This document shows positions 18,760 to 25,119 of a DNA stretch of 27,358 nucleotides, piece after piece. Made by a program: the position numbers and the translations under genes. This DNA comes from a virus, in the IMG/VR virus record IMGVR_UViG_3300025646_000269, positions 1 through 27,358 of that record. The stretch is one strand, 5' to 3'. The notes under the pieces were generated by a model. The model was not told the DNA's origin, made no database searches, and worked only from the letters and a program-made list of their open reading frames with translations. Numbering within the stretch: the first letter of the stretch is position 1; the number at the start of each line of letters is the position of its first letter.

Positions 18760-18998
18760 TGGTAGAAGCCGGTGTCTCCGCAGCGTTAGCACTCATTACG
18801 GGTGCTTTTGTTTTATTTAATCGAGTCAGCGGACGCATCAATGACGTTGACCGACGAGTAGATGGTGTTGAACTACGTGTAGCTCAATACTATGTTTCTA
18901 AACACGACTTAGAAAACGCCATGGATAAACTCGAAGGGCGTATGAGTCGTATAGAAGTTAAACTTGATGCAATCCTTACTAACACTACCCCACATTAA
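18759..18998 (+). CDS. Single-pass membrane protein with coiled coil (holin candidate)
   Basis: The 79-residue product has one N-terminal membrane segment (residues about 4-21, AGVSAALALITGAFVLFN), followed by a charged heptad-like helix (residues about 22-70, with VDRRVDGVELRVAQ and KLEGRMSRIEVKLDAIL). This matches a widespread small cyanophage protein type. It lies upstream of the small terminase, near the slot held by holin gene 17.5 in T7. A holin, holin regulator or virion-anchored membrane protein are all possible; sequence alone does not decide. Confidence 0.75.
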   Translation: MVEAGVSAALALITGAFVLFNRVSGRINDVDRRVDGVELRVAQYYVSKHDLENAMDKLEGRMSRIEVKLDAILTNTTPH

Positions 18999-19000
18999 TC

Positions 19001-19138
19001 ATGGCCTTCCTTGAATCTGCTATCTTCTGGATCATCGTTGCTGCTGCTAGTGAAGTCATCGCTCTGACTCCGCTTAAGTCTAACAGCATCATCCAGCTTG
19101 TATTGCAAGCATTGAACGCTATTAAGCCAAAAAAGTAA
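19001..19138 (+). CDS. 45-residue membrane protein (holin candidate), zero-frame product
   Basis: ATG 19001 opens a frame ending at TAA 19136-19138. The product (MAFLESAIFWIIVAAASEVI, then ALTPLKSNSIIQLVLQALNA, then IKPKK) has one hydrophobic helix at about residues 7-22, a second amphipathic helix, and a basic tail. It lies 2 bases after the previous gene and is of the size and place expected for a T7 gene 17.5-like holin. The last sense codons are AAA AAG inside a perfect -1 slippery heptamer (19129-19135), so a longer frameshifted form is likely to exist. Confidence 0.75.
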   Translation: MAFLESAIFWIIVAAASEVIALTPLKSNSIIQLVLQALNAIKPKK

Positions 19139-19161
19139 AAGCTGAGGAAGCTGTTACTCAG
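19129..19161 (+). promoter_or_regulatory. Putative programmed -1 ribosomal frameshift signal
   Basis: The heptamer A AAA AAG (19129-19135) is in the correct X XXY YYZ register of the 45-residue gene and is followed at once by the zero-frame stop TAA. Six bases later a hairpin can form: CTGAG (19142-19146) pairs with CTCAG (19157-19161) across a 10-base loop. Slippery site, short spacer and stem-loop are the three standard parts of a bacterial or phage -1 frameshift element. Confidence 0.6.
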
Positions 19162-19320
19162 GCAATAGAAGAATTAAATCTTCCCCAATCAACCGTAGAT
19201 CAACCTATCTTCACCGAAGTCGGTACTTTTGGTGAGGAGGGTTGGTCTATTTCTTTAACAGCACCATGGCAAGAAAAGGAAAAGCTACAGAAGACCAATT
19301 CAACGAACTCCACAACCTAG
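19135..19320 (+). CDS. -1 frame extension of the 45-residue membrane protein (about 106 residues in total)
   Basis: After slippage at 19135 the -1 frame reads VKAEEAVTQAIEELNLPQST and continues through VDQPIFTEVGTFGEEG and WSISLTAPWQEKEK to a TAG at 19318-19320. It adds 61 residues and overlaps the small terminase by 55 bases. The frame has no start codon of its own near the junction and would fill an otherwise empty 127-base gap in a region where genes usually touch or overlap. The added tail is acidic and soluble, which would give a membrane protein with a cytoplasmic or periplasmic domain. A sequencing indel in the A-run is the main alternative. Confidence 0.5.
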   Translation, partial: VKAEEAVTQAIEELNLPQSTVDQPIFTEVGTFGEEGWSISLTAPWQEKEKLQKTNSTNSTT

Positions 19321-19520
19321 TTACGCAAGAACTTCTTAAGCGTATTAAGGCTGGTGAAGCAACAACTGCTGATCTTAAAGCAGCTTGTGATTGGTTGGTT
19401 AAAAATGATATCTCCGGTGTTGCTTATGAAGGTAACCCGCTAGATAAATTGGCAACTATTATGCCTAAAGTTGACCCAGAACTCGTTCAAACCAGGTTAT
19501 ATGGCCAGAAGTACAGCTGA
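19266..19520 (+). CDS. Terminase small subunit (T7 gp18-like, DNA maturase A)
   Basis: The 84-residue product (T7 gp18 has 89) has the family layout: a basic start, a helical segment with NLVTQELLKRIKAGEATTAD then LKAACDWLVKNDI, and a C-terminal block DPELVQTRLYG. It recognises the packaging site and stimulates the large terminase. ATG 19266 is chosen because the frame start at 19242 is only a TTG and the family begins MARKGK-like. A GGAGG at 19236-19240 lies 25 bases upstream, too far for optimal use, so translation may depend on ribosomes arriving in the overlapping -1 frame. The gene overlaps the next by 20 bases. Confidence 0.85.
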   Translation: MARKGKATEDQFNELHNLVTQELLKRIKAGEATTADLKAACDWLVKNDISGVAYEGNPLDKLATIMPKVDPELVQTRLYGQKYS

Positions 19521-19746
19521 GTATTATCGCCAAAACCCGAAAGCTAAAGCGAAGAAAAATGCCTATCAAAAGAAATATAATAGGTCAGAACTTCAAATTA
19601 AAAAACGGGTTGAACTAAATAAAATCAATCGTAAAAAGGGTACATACGGAAACGGTGACGGCAAAGATGTATCCCATAAAAAGGATGGTTCTACTGTAAT
19701 GGAGAATCAATCTAAAAATCGTGCTAGAAATCGTGGACGCAAATAA
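19501..19746 (+). CDS. Small, strongly basic conserved phage protein
   Basis: The 81-residue product begins MARSTAEYYRQNPKAKAKKN, is rich in Lys, Arg and Asn throughout, and contains GTYGNGDGKDVSHKKDGS and ends NRARNRGRK. I recognise this composition and the 'GDGKDVSH' motif from uncharacterised cyanophage proteins encoded near structural and packaging genes. The charge suggests nucleic acid binding, perhaps in the capsid or at the packaging machine, but that is inference. ATG 19501 lies inside the small terminase gene and is preferred to the upstream TTG 19471. Confidence 0.75.
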   Translation: MARSTAEYYRQNPKAKAKKNAYQKKYNRSELQIKKRVELNKINRKKGTYGNGDGKDVSHKKDGSTVMENQSKNRARNRGRK

Positions 19747-19749
19747 GCG

Positions 19750-20076
19750 ATGACACCACTATTCCCTACGCCTGAGCACTATCTACATAACCTAATAACC
19801 ATGACAAGTCCCGAAGCTAAAAGGCTCTGGAGAAGAGCTATTAAAGAGCACTTCAATTGTCAATGTGTCTATTGTGGAGAAATCTATGAATTACATGAAC
19901 TTACTCTTGACCACGTTCGTCCTCGTTGTTTGGGCGGAGAAGATCTTACAAGTAACCTTGTCCCATCCTGTTGGGAATGTAATCAGGCTAAAGGAAGTAG
20001 AAACTGGTTAACCTGGATGAGAGAAACCTTTGGTATTACTACCAGAGAAAAGTTAATCTTACAACACATACATTAA
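19750..20076 (+). CDS. HNH endonuclease
   Basis: The 108-residue product has the full zinc-supported HNH motif: C39-x-x-C42 (CVYC), the LDHVRPRCLGG block with D54-H55, N69 in TSNLVP, and C74-x-x-C77-N78 (CWECN). It is a metal-dependent nicking or double-strand nuclease. Its place between the small and large terminase genes is notable. In many tailed phages an HNH protein beside the terminase supports packaging cleavage; alternatively it is a free-standing homing nuclease. The gene starts 4 bases after the previous stop and its TAA overlaps the next ATG. Confidence 0.93.
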   Translation: MTPLFPTPEHYLHNLITMTSPEAKRLWRRAIKEHFNCQCVYCGEIYELHELTLDHVRPRCLGGEDLTSNLVPSCWECNQAKGSRNWLTWMRETFGITTREKLILQHIH

Positions 20077-21506
20077 TGCCTACATCTCAACAAACTGTAA
20101 GGAGGCATGTGCTTAGGCCTCTTGCTAAAATTCAAGCAGAGGATTCTTTTGCAGATCTGAAAGCAGCTGGTTTAATTGATCCTAAATGGCAAACTATTGA
20201 TCAGTTAAACATAGCCTACATACAAGCTGTTGAAGCGGCTAAAAAAGATGCAATCAAAGCTGGTCAAGAACTCAAGCCAGCTATAATTAACGCTAAAGCA
20301 CGGGCAATGGTAGGGGTATTACCTCCTATCTTTGATAAAAAAGGTATCAATAACCGTAAATTGCGTGATATCTTTCCACCTAAACTTCAACAAGCTATTG
20401 ATAATATTTCAGGACCTGATACTGTTAAGAAAGCCTTAGCTCAGCAAAAGAAGGATTGGAAGGATACTCAAATTCTTCTTAGGGAAATTGGTAAAAAAAT
20501 AGGCATGAAGCTTGACATTGGTCATTTCCTACCCCATGCTTTTGGTGCCCCTCAAGATATATCAGCTGCTGGCCCAGAAAGTTCAATAGATAATCAAAGA
20601 GCTAAAGCTACGCCTAGGACTACGGATATCCAAGGTCTTAGGATGAATCAGGTCTCTATTAATAAAACAGAAGGTATTTACGAAACCATCTTACGTGCTG
20701 ACGGTTTAACTAAACCTATGCATCCCTTGGTCTCTGTTTTGTTTGGTACAGATGAAACATCTCGGTTTGTATCGTTAGATCAGGCTGAAATGTTAAGCCG
20801 TCGATTTGAGGAGATCGAAGGGCAAGGTGGTGATGTATTTAAAACTTATAATAACATCCGAGAAACTGGTAACACAGATGTTGAGTCTATGTTCCGTGCT
20901 GGGTTTGAAGATGATATTAAAAAAGGTACATTCCCTCCTGCTAAACCAAAAGCTAAAACACCTAAATCAGGTGAAATCCTTGACGTTATCAAGGGTTCTA
21001 AATTAGCACGTACTGCTGCACGAGCTTTACCTATTGGTGCTGCTTCATTAATACTGTCACAACAGGAAGTAAGTGCTAGGGAGCTGGAGTACAAAAATAA
21101 CCCGTCTCCTATTAATAAATTTCAACTTGATCTAGCTAAATTTGCTCTTGCTGCTGATATTGGCGGTTCAGTACCTACACCTGTTGCTCCTATTGCAGAA
21201 GGTGCATCAATGGCTGCAGCTGTTGGTGGTATGCTTATTGATGAACGCGAAACAGTAGCTGAGATTGGTGGTCGTGCTGCTAAAGCAGTCAAAGAATACG
21301 ACACAATTGTTAACGCACCACAACGTGCTATCTCTAGTGCAGTTGGTGGTGGGGCACGTTACCTTGCTGGGCTTATGATGCCTGAAACTAAACCACAAGC
21401 CAAACCTAAGCCAACACAAACCCAACCAACTAAAAAGGGTAAGTTAAAAATTGGTGGCATGGAACTACCTGAGTTTGGTATTAGTGAATTTCTAGGATTT
21501 AACTGA
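20076..21506 (+). CDS. 476-residue phage protein with possible nuclease-like core (uncharacterised)
   Basis: I do not recognise this protein with certainty. Residues 1-145 are helical and basic. Residues about 145-180 read KLDIGHFLPHAFGAPQDI then SAAGPESSIDNQRAK; the D-x-G-H ... P-E-x4-x-N spacing (H150, E168, N173) resembles HNH/His-Me-type cores in other phage proteins, which is suggestive only. Residues about 310-335 and 355-400 are small-residue hydrophobic stretches (ALPIGAASLILSQQ; EGASMAAAVGGMLI) that could enter membranes. The C-terminus is proline- and lysine-rich (KPQAKPKPTQTQPTKKGK). A virion protein ejected with the DNA would fit this mix. The gene overlaps both neighbours by one base. 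Confidence 0.65.
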   Translation: MPTSQQTVRRHVLRPLAKIQAEDSFADLKAAGLIDPKWQTIDQLNIAYIQAVEAAKKDAIKAGQELKPAIINAKARAMVGVLPPIFDKKGINNRKLRDIFPPKLQQAIDNISGPDTVKKALAQQKKDWKDTQILLREIGKKIGMKLDIGHFLPHAFGAPQDISAAGPESSIDNQRAKATPRTTDIQGLRMNQVSINKTEGIYETILRADGLTKPMHPLVSVLFGTDETSRFVSLDQAEMLSRRFEEIEGQGGDVFKTYNNIRETGNTDVESMFRAGFEDDIKKGTFPPAKPKAKTPKSGEILDVIKGSKLARTAARALPIGAASLILSQQEVSARELEYKNNPSPINKFQLDLAKFALAADIGGSVPTPVAPIAEGASMAAAVGGMLIDERETVAEIGGRAAKAVKEYDTIVNAPQRAISSAVGGGARYLAGLMMPETKPQAKPKPTQTQPTKKGKLKIGGMELPEFGISEFLGFN

Positions 21507-21808
21507 TGGCTGAAGATAAAAGGAAAGAACGGGAAAAGAATCCATTCTTACGTTTTCTTGATAACCTAAAGATTAAGTATTTGGATGGTAAGAATCCTAT
21601 TGGTCGTACCATGACAGGTTATGGATATCTCCCTACTAAGAATGCTGCACTGAATATTGGTGCATTGATGGGTGTACCATACGATAGTGAACTACGTATT
21701 CGTAAAAAGGATCCAGCTGCTCAACTAAGAGCAAATAACGCTCGTATTGGTCAAATTGAACGTATTCATAACGTTTATGTACCAGGTAGAGTCAAGCTTG
21801 CTGATTAA
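21506..21808 (+). CDS. 100-residue basic protein, unknown function
   Basis: The start ATG shares a base with the preceding TGA. The product is basic and contains KNPFLRFLDNLKIKYLDGKN and GYGYLPTKNAALNIGALMG. I do not recognise the family. Its coupling to the 476-residue gene suggests that the two act together in the virion or in packaging. A long hairpin follows the stop. Confidence 0.68.
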   Translation: MAEDKRKEREKNPFLRFLDNLKIKYLDGKNPIGRTMTGYGYLPTKNAALNIGALMGVPYDSELRIRKKDPAAQLRANNARIGQIERIHNVYVPGRVKLAD

Positions 21809-21816
21809 ACCGCTAT

Positions 21817-21849
21817 GAGAGGCCCCTAGAAGCCCCAGGAAGGCCTCTC
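21817..21849 (+). terminator. Strong hairpin between late genes (weak terminator or RNA processing site)
   Basis: GAGAGGCC (21817-21824) pairs with GGCCTCTC (21842-21849). Inside it, CCT (21825-21827) pairs with AGG (21837-21839), leaving a 9-base loop and an AA bulge. No T-tract follows (TATTCACC comes next), so it is not a canonical intrinsic terminator. It may attenuate transcription, protect mRNA ends or be cut by RNase III, as happens between T7 genes. Confidence 0.55.
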
Positions 21850-21881
21850 TATTCACCATTAGGTACAATCTATCTATTAAC

Positions 21882-22082
21882 ATGAAATCAACCCGTACAG
21901 CGCCTTCTAAGAAGGACTCACTTAAAATCGCAGGTTATTTGACCGATTCTGATCGTGAAATTCTTAATAATCACGCTAAGAAACTCCTTATGGAGGACAA
22001 CAACCGTTCTAAACGTGAACTTAAAAAGATGCAAGAGATGTACAATCAATACGGTTGGTCAATCCCAGTGAAGGGTGTATGA
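21882..22082 (+). CDS. 66-residue basic protein before the large terminase
   Basis: The product (MKSTRTAPSKKDSLKIAGYL, then TDSDREILNNHAKKLLMEDN) is basic and helical. It has no recognised family, although a helix-turn-helix-like or coiled-coil reading is possible. Its stop overlaps the TerL start in ATGA, so the two are coupled. This suggests a packaging accessory role. It is the first gene after the hairpin at 21817-21849, so it may head a processed TerL message. Confidence 0.7.
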   Translation: MKSTRTAPSKKDSLKIAGYLTDSDREILNNHAKKLLMEDNNRSKRELKKMQEMYNQYGWSIPVKGV

Positions 22083-23818
22083 ACGATATCCTTTCACAGT
22101 TGAAAGGTGACTTCAAGCTGTTTCTACAAGCATTGTGGCAGCAGCTTGATCTTCCTTCCCCAACTAGAGCTCAATACGCTATTGCAGACTACCTACAACA
22201 CGGCCCTAAACGTCTACAGATCCAAGCATTCCGAGGAGTCGGTAAATCTTGGATTACTGGTGCTTTTGTGTTGTGGACACTCTTTAATAATCCCGAAAAG
22301 AAGATCATGATTATCTCCGCTTCTAAAGAGCGTGCTGATAACATGTCTATCTTCCTACAAAAGCTTATTATTGAGACACCGTGGCTGAGTCATCTAAGAC
22401 CGAAGTCGGATGATGCACGTTGGTCTCGTATCAGTTTTGATGTTAACTGCTCCCCTCACCAAGCACCCTCCGTTAAATCCGTAGGTATTACAGGTCAGCT
22501 CACTGGTTCTCGTGCTGATCTAATGATCCTTGATGACATTGAAGTCCCTGGTAACTCAATGACTGAAATGATGCGTGAAAAACTTCTTCAGCTGTGTACT
22601 GAAGCTGAATCTATTCTTACACCAAAGAAAGACTCACGTATCATGTACCTAGGTACTCCTCAGACAACCTTTACTATCTACCGTAAGTTAGCTGAACGTA
22701 ACTACCGCCCATTCGTGTGGCCAGCACGGTATCCACGTAAGCTATCTAACTACGAAGGGCTACTTGCTCCTCAACTTGTTGAAGACATTGATAAAGGTGC
22801 AGAAGATTGGACACCAACAGATCCTGATCGCTTTGAATCTGATGATTTGTTAGAACGTGAAGCTGCTATGGGTCGTAGTAACTTCATGCTACAGTTCATG
22901 TTGGATACATCTTTGAGTGATGCTGAAAAGTTCCCACTTAAGATGGCAGACCTAATCGTAACAGCTGTTAACCCTACTGAATGTCCAGATTCTGTAGTGT
23001 GGTGTAGTGATCCATCTAATATCATTAAAGACCTGCCTACTGTTGGTCTACCTGGTGATTATTTCTACTCACCAATGGTAATGCAAGGTGATTGGTTACC
23101 ATATACTGAAACCATCTGCTCTATTGACCCCTCTGGTCGTGGTACTGATGAAACAGCAGCTACCTTTATTAGCCAACGTAATGGTTTTATCTATGTCCAT
23201 GAAGTACGCGCCTATAGGGATGGTTATAGCGACAACACTTTGCTTGATATCCTTAGAGGTTGTAAGAAATACAACGTCACTAAACTCCTTATTGAAACCA
23301 ACTTTGGAGACGGTATCGTCGCAGAGCTGTTCCGTAAACACTTACAGCAGACAAAACAACTAATAGACATCGAAGAAGTACGTGCTAACGTCCGTAAAGA
23401 AGACCGTATCATTGATACTCTAGAACCAGTACTTAATCAACATAAATTAATCCTTAATCGTTCAGTCATTGAGTGGGATTTTAAGTCAAATCCTGAAGAA
23501 GCACCTGAGAATAGACTACAATACATGCTATTCTATCAAATGTCACGTATGTGTCGTGAAAAGGGTGCCATTAGACACGATGATAGACTAGATAGTCTAG
23601 CTCAAGGTGTTAAATACTTCACAGATGCTCTTGCAATCTCAGCTTATGAGAACGTTAAACTACGTAGACAAGAAGATTGGAACGATTTACAAGAGGCTTG
23701 GCTAGATGATCCACAAGCTGCAGCTAGTCATATGGTCTTCGGTTTTAGTATAGACCAACGTAAACAAGCAAGGCAGTTAGCCGGTAAGAAAACTGTCCCA
23801 ACATGGGTAAAAAATTAA
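22079..23818 (+). CDS. Terminase large subunit (T7 gp19-like)
   Basis: The product has 579 residues (T7 gp19 has 586). The ATPase domain has a Walker A motif GVGKS (K56) and a Walker B motif MILDDIE (D152-D153, E155). The nuclease domain has SIDPSGRGTDETA (D350), LLIETNFGDG, and the late acidic pair in DDRLDSLAQGVKYF (D502, D505). It pumps and cuts concatemeric DNA at the portal. ATG 22079 is chosen over the upstream GTG 22055 because it forms the ATGA overlap with the preceding gene and gives MNDILSQLKGDFKLFLQALW, a normal family start. It is the last gene of the late block, followed by a terminator. Confidence 0.97.
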   Translation: MNDILSQLKGDFKLFLQALWQQLDLPSPTRAQYAIADYLQHGPKRLQIQAFRGVGKSWITGAFVLWTLFNNPEKKIMIISASKERADNMSIFLQKLIIETPWLSHLRPKSDDARWSRISFDVNCSPHQAPSVKSVGITGQLTGSRADLMILDDIEVPGNSMTEMMREKLLQLCTEAESILTPKKDSRIMYLGTPQTTFTIYRKLAERNYRPFVWPARYPRKLSNYEGLLAPQLVEDIDKGAEDWTPTDPDRFESDDLLEREAAMGRSNFMLQFMLDTSLSDAEKFPLKMADLIVTAVNPTECPDSVVWCSDPSNIIKDLPTVGLPGDYFYSPMVMQGDWLPYTETICSIDPSGRGTDETAATFISQRNGFIYVHEVRAYRDGYSDNTLLDILRGCKKYNVTKLLIETNFGDGIVAELFRKHLQQTKQLIDIEEVRANVRKEDRIIDTLEPVLNQHKLILNRSVIEWDFKSNPEEAPENRLQYMLFYQMSRMCREKGAIRHDDRLDSLAQGVKYFTDALAISAYENVKLRRQEDWNDLQEAWLDDPQAAASHMVFGFSIDQRKQARQLAGKKTVPTWVKN

Positions 23819-23858
23819 TCCTTGAAACTCCTTGCACTGCAATTGATTTGCCCAAGGT

Positions 23859-23884
23859 GGGATCATTAGGGGGGACGGGAAGGG
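23859..23884 (+). other. G-quadruplex consensus
   Basis: Four G-tracts occur on the + strand: GGG (23859-23861), a 7-base loop, GGGGGG (23869-23874), AC, GGG (23877-23879), AA, GGG (23882-23884). This fits G3+N1-7 four times. A competing GGGT/ACCC stem (23882-23885 with 23893-23896) is possible. Confidence 0.5.
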
Positions 23885-23902
23885 TGGACCCTACCCCCAA
23901 CG

Positions 23903-23940
23903 GGGGAAGACTCGTCTTTAACAAGACTCTCTTCCCCTTT
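23903..23940 (+). terminator. Terminator at the end of the late gene block
   Basis: GGGGAAGA (23903-23910) pairs with TCTTCCCC (23930-23937), and an inner GTCTT/AAGAC stem closes a TAAC loop. Three T residues then ATTAATG follow. The long GC-rich base and the position 84 bases after TerL support an end-of-operon terminator, although the T-tract is short. Confidence 0.75.
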
Positions 23941-23997
23941 ATTAATGAACAGTGAGAAGGTTCCAAAGACAAACATCTTCCTCTTAGTTCATTCTGT

Positions 23998-24036
23998 AAG
24001 TACTGTCTTATATATTATATAATATTAAGAGTACTT
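23998..24036. repeat. AT-rich nested inverted repeat
   Basis: AAGTACT (23998-24004) matches AGTACTT (24030-24036). Inside lie CTTA/TAAG arms around a perfect 14-base palindrome, ATATTATATAATAT (24012-24025). Only a two-base and a one-base bulge interrupt the symmetry. It could be an unwinding element, a protein-binding operator or a hairpin in RNA. Confidence 0.7.
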
Positions 24037-24125
24037 CTCCTCTCGACCTCAGCAACGAAGTTGCGTGGGAGTATGTAGAGACTATACCACCACCAGTAAT
24101 CTTATTCCACTCCATCCCACATAAG

Positions 24126-24770
24126 ATGACACACACAGCTACACTTGTACATATCACACCTAACGCTGAAGAACTCATTAGCTATATGGCTAGAGTATCT
24201 AACCCAGCTAATCAAACTAATAAAGAGACCTCACCTAAACTCATCAGGTATCTGATCGATCATCAACACTGGTCTCCTTTTGAAATGGTTAATATGTGCG
24301 TAGAAATTAATACTACTCGTAGCATAGCAGCACAAATCCTTAGACACCGTAGCTTTAGCTTCCAAGAGTTTAGTCAACGATACGCTGAAGTACCTACCCC
24401 TCCTCAATTACCAGAACTCCGTAGACAAGATCTAACTAATAGACAAAACTCTATTAATGATCTAGATGAAACCATTAAAAAGAACTTTGAATATCGTATC
24501 GCTATAGCTTACTCTGATAACTACCGTCTCTATAAAGATATGGTAGCAGCAGGTATCGCTAAAGAATGTGCTCGTGAAATACTCCCCCTATCTACTCCCT
24601 CTAGGTTGTACATGAATGGGTCTATTCGCTCTTGGTTGCATTACTGTGATCTTCGTACCTCTAACGGTACTCAAAAGGAACACGCACTAATCGCAGCACA
24701 GATTCAAGACCTCCTCTATCAATACCTCCCTAATGTAACCGCAGCAATGTGGCCAGAGAGGGACCTGTAA
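24126..24770 (+). CDS. thyX: Flavin-dependent thymidylate synthase ThyX
   Basis: The 214-residue product has the ThyX signature RHRSFSFQEFSQRY at residues 73-86 (RHRx7S-type motif), preceded by the usual LIRYLIDHQHWSPFEMVNMC block, and ends with a C-terminal segment, SWLHYCDLRTSNGTQKEHA, that matches the family's substrate-binding region. It converts dUMP to dTMP using FAD, NADPH and methylenetetrahydrofolate, supplying dTTP for phage replication. The gene stands alone, between the late terminator and the non-coding region, with no Shine-Dalgarno and no obvious sigma70 promoter within 150 bases. It may be read by the phage RNA polymerase or by read-through. Confidence 0.97.
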   Translation: MTHTATLVHITPNAEELISYMARVSNPANQTNKETSPKLIRYLIDHQHWSPFEMVNMCVEINTTRSIAAQILRHRSFSFQEFSQRYAEVPTPPQLPELRRQDLTNRQNSINDLDETIKKNFEYRIAIAYSDNYRLYKDMVAAGIAKECAREILPLSTPSRLYMNGSIRSWLHYCDLRTSNGTQKEHALIAAQIQDLLYQYLPNVTAAMWPERDL

Positions 24771-24782
24771 GGGGCTACAAGG

Positions 24783-24832
24783 GGCTTGTAAGTTGGTTTA
24801 GGTGTACTGTACTGTCCCTACACTTACAAGCC
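24783..24832. repeat. Perfect 10-bp inverted repeat forming a nested hairpin
   Basis: GGCTTGTAAG (24783-24792) is exactly complementary to CTTACAAGCC (24823-24832). An inner GTGTA/TACAC stem lies directly against the right arm. No T-tract follows, so it is not a simple terminator of thyX, although it starts only 12 bases after the thyX stop. Confidence 0.75.
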
Positions 24833-24853
24833 GGTTACAGGGGCAGGTAGAGG

Positions 24854-24891
24854 GGTCTTATATTTTAACAAAAATTTCTCAGGTCTTATAT
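24854..24891 (+). repeat. Direct repeat GGTCTTATAT, period 28
   Basis: The 10-base word occurs at 24854-24863 and 24882-24891. The bases between are A/T-rich (an AACAAAAATTT run), and a GGCGGGGGCGGCGCG block follows directly. Such paired words can be iterons or phage RNA polymerase contacts; nothing here proves either. Confidence 0.5.
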
Positions 24892-24910
24892 CGGCGGGGG
24901 CGGCGCGAGT

Positions 24911-24927
24911 TACCCCCCATTGGGGTA
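24911..24927. repeat. Short perfect hairpin TACCCC/GGGGTA
   Basis: TACCCC (24911-24916) and GGGGTA (24922-24927) pair perfectly over a 5-base loop (CCATT). A separate perfect palindrome, GGGTATACCC, lies at 24955-24964, reusing the same word set (GGGTATAC also occurs at 25205-25212). Confidence 0.6.
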
Positions 24928-25014
24928 TAGTATCCTCCCAAAAGCAGAATGGTAGGGTATACCCAGTGCTAAGTAATTACAATAGGGCTAACAGGTAATA
25001 TTCCGTGGGGCACA

Positions 25015-25034
25015 GTGTTAATAATTATTAGCAC
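25015..25034. repeat. Near-perfect 20-base palindrome (operator-like)
   Basis: GTGTTAATAATTATTAGCAC is self-complementary except for one T/G position pair. A related GTGCTAA word occurs upstream at 24967-24973. The length and symmetry suit a dimeric DNA-binding protein. No gene start lies nearby. Confidence 0.6.
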
Positions 25035-25119
25035 GGGGTAATTATGTGCAAACAAGGACTAATTAATTATTTATCATGACACACTGATGAATAACAATCG
25101 CTGAGATCCCTTGGTATGA

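Larger units (their letters stand above)
23819..24125. other. 307-base spacer between TerL and thyX
   Basis: I see no convincing gene here. The stretch holds a G-run cluster (23859-23884), a long hairpin terminator (23903-23940), an AT-rich inverted repeat (23998-24036) and a small perfect hairpin, GCAAC-GAA-GTTGC (24052-24064). Composition swings from very G-rich to almost pure A/T within 150 bases. It separates the late transcript from thyX. Confidence 0.8.

Noticed and set aside
23945-24022. 25-codon frame after the late terminator (starts MNSEKVPKTNIF)
   Set aside because: It begins just after the terminator, has no ribosome binding site, and its end runs through the AT-rich inverted repeat.
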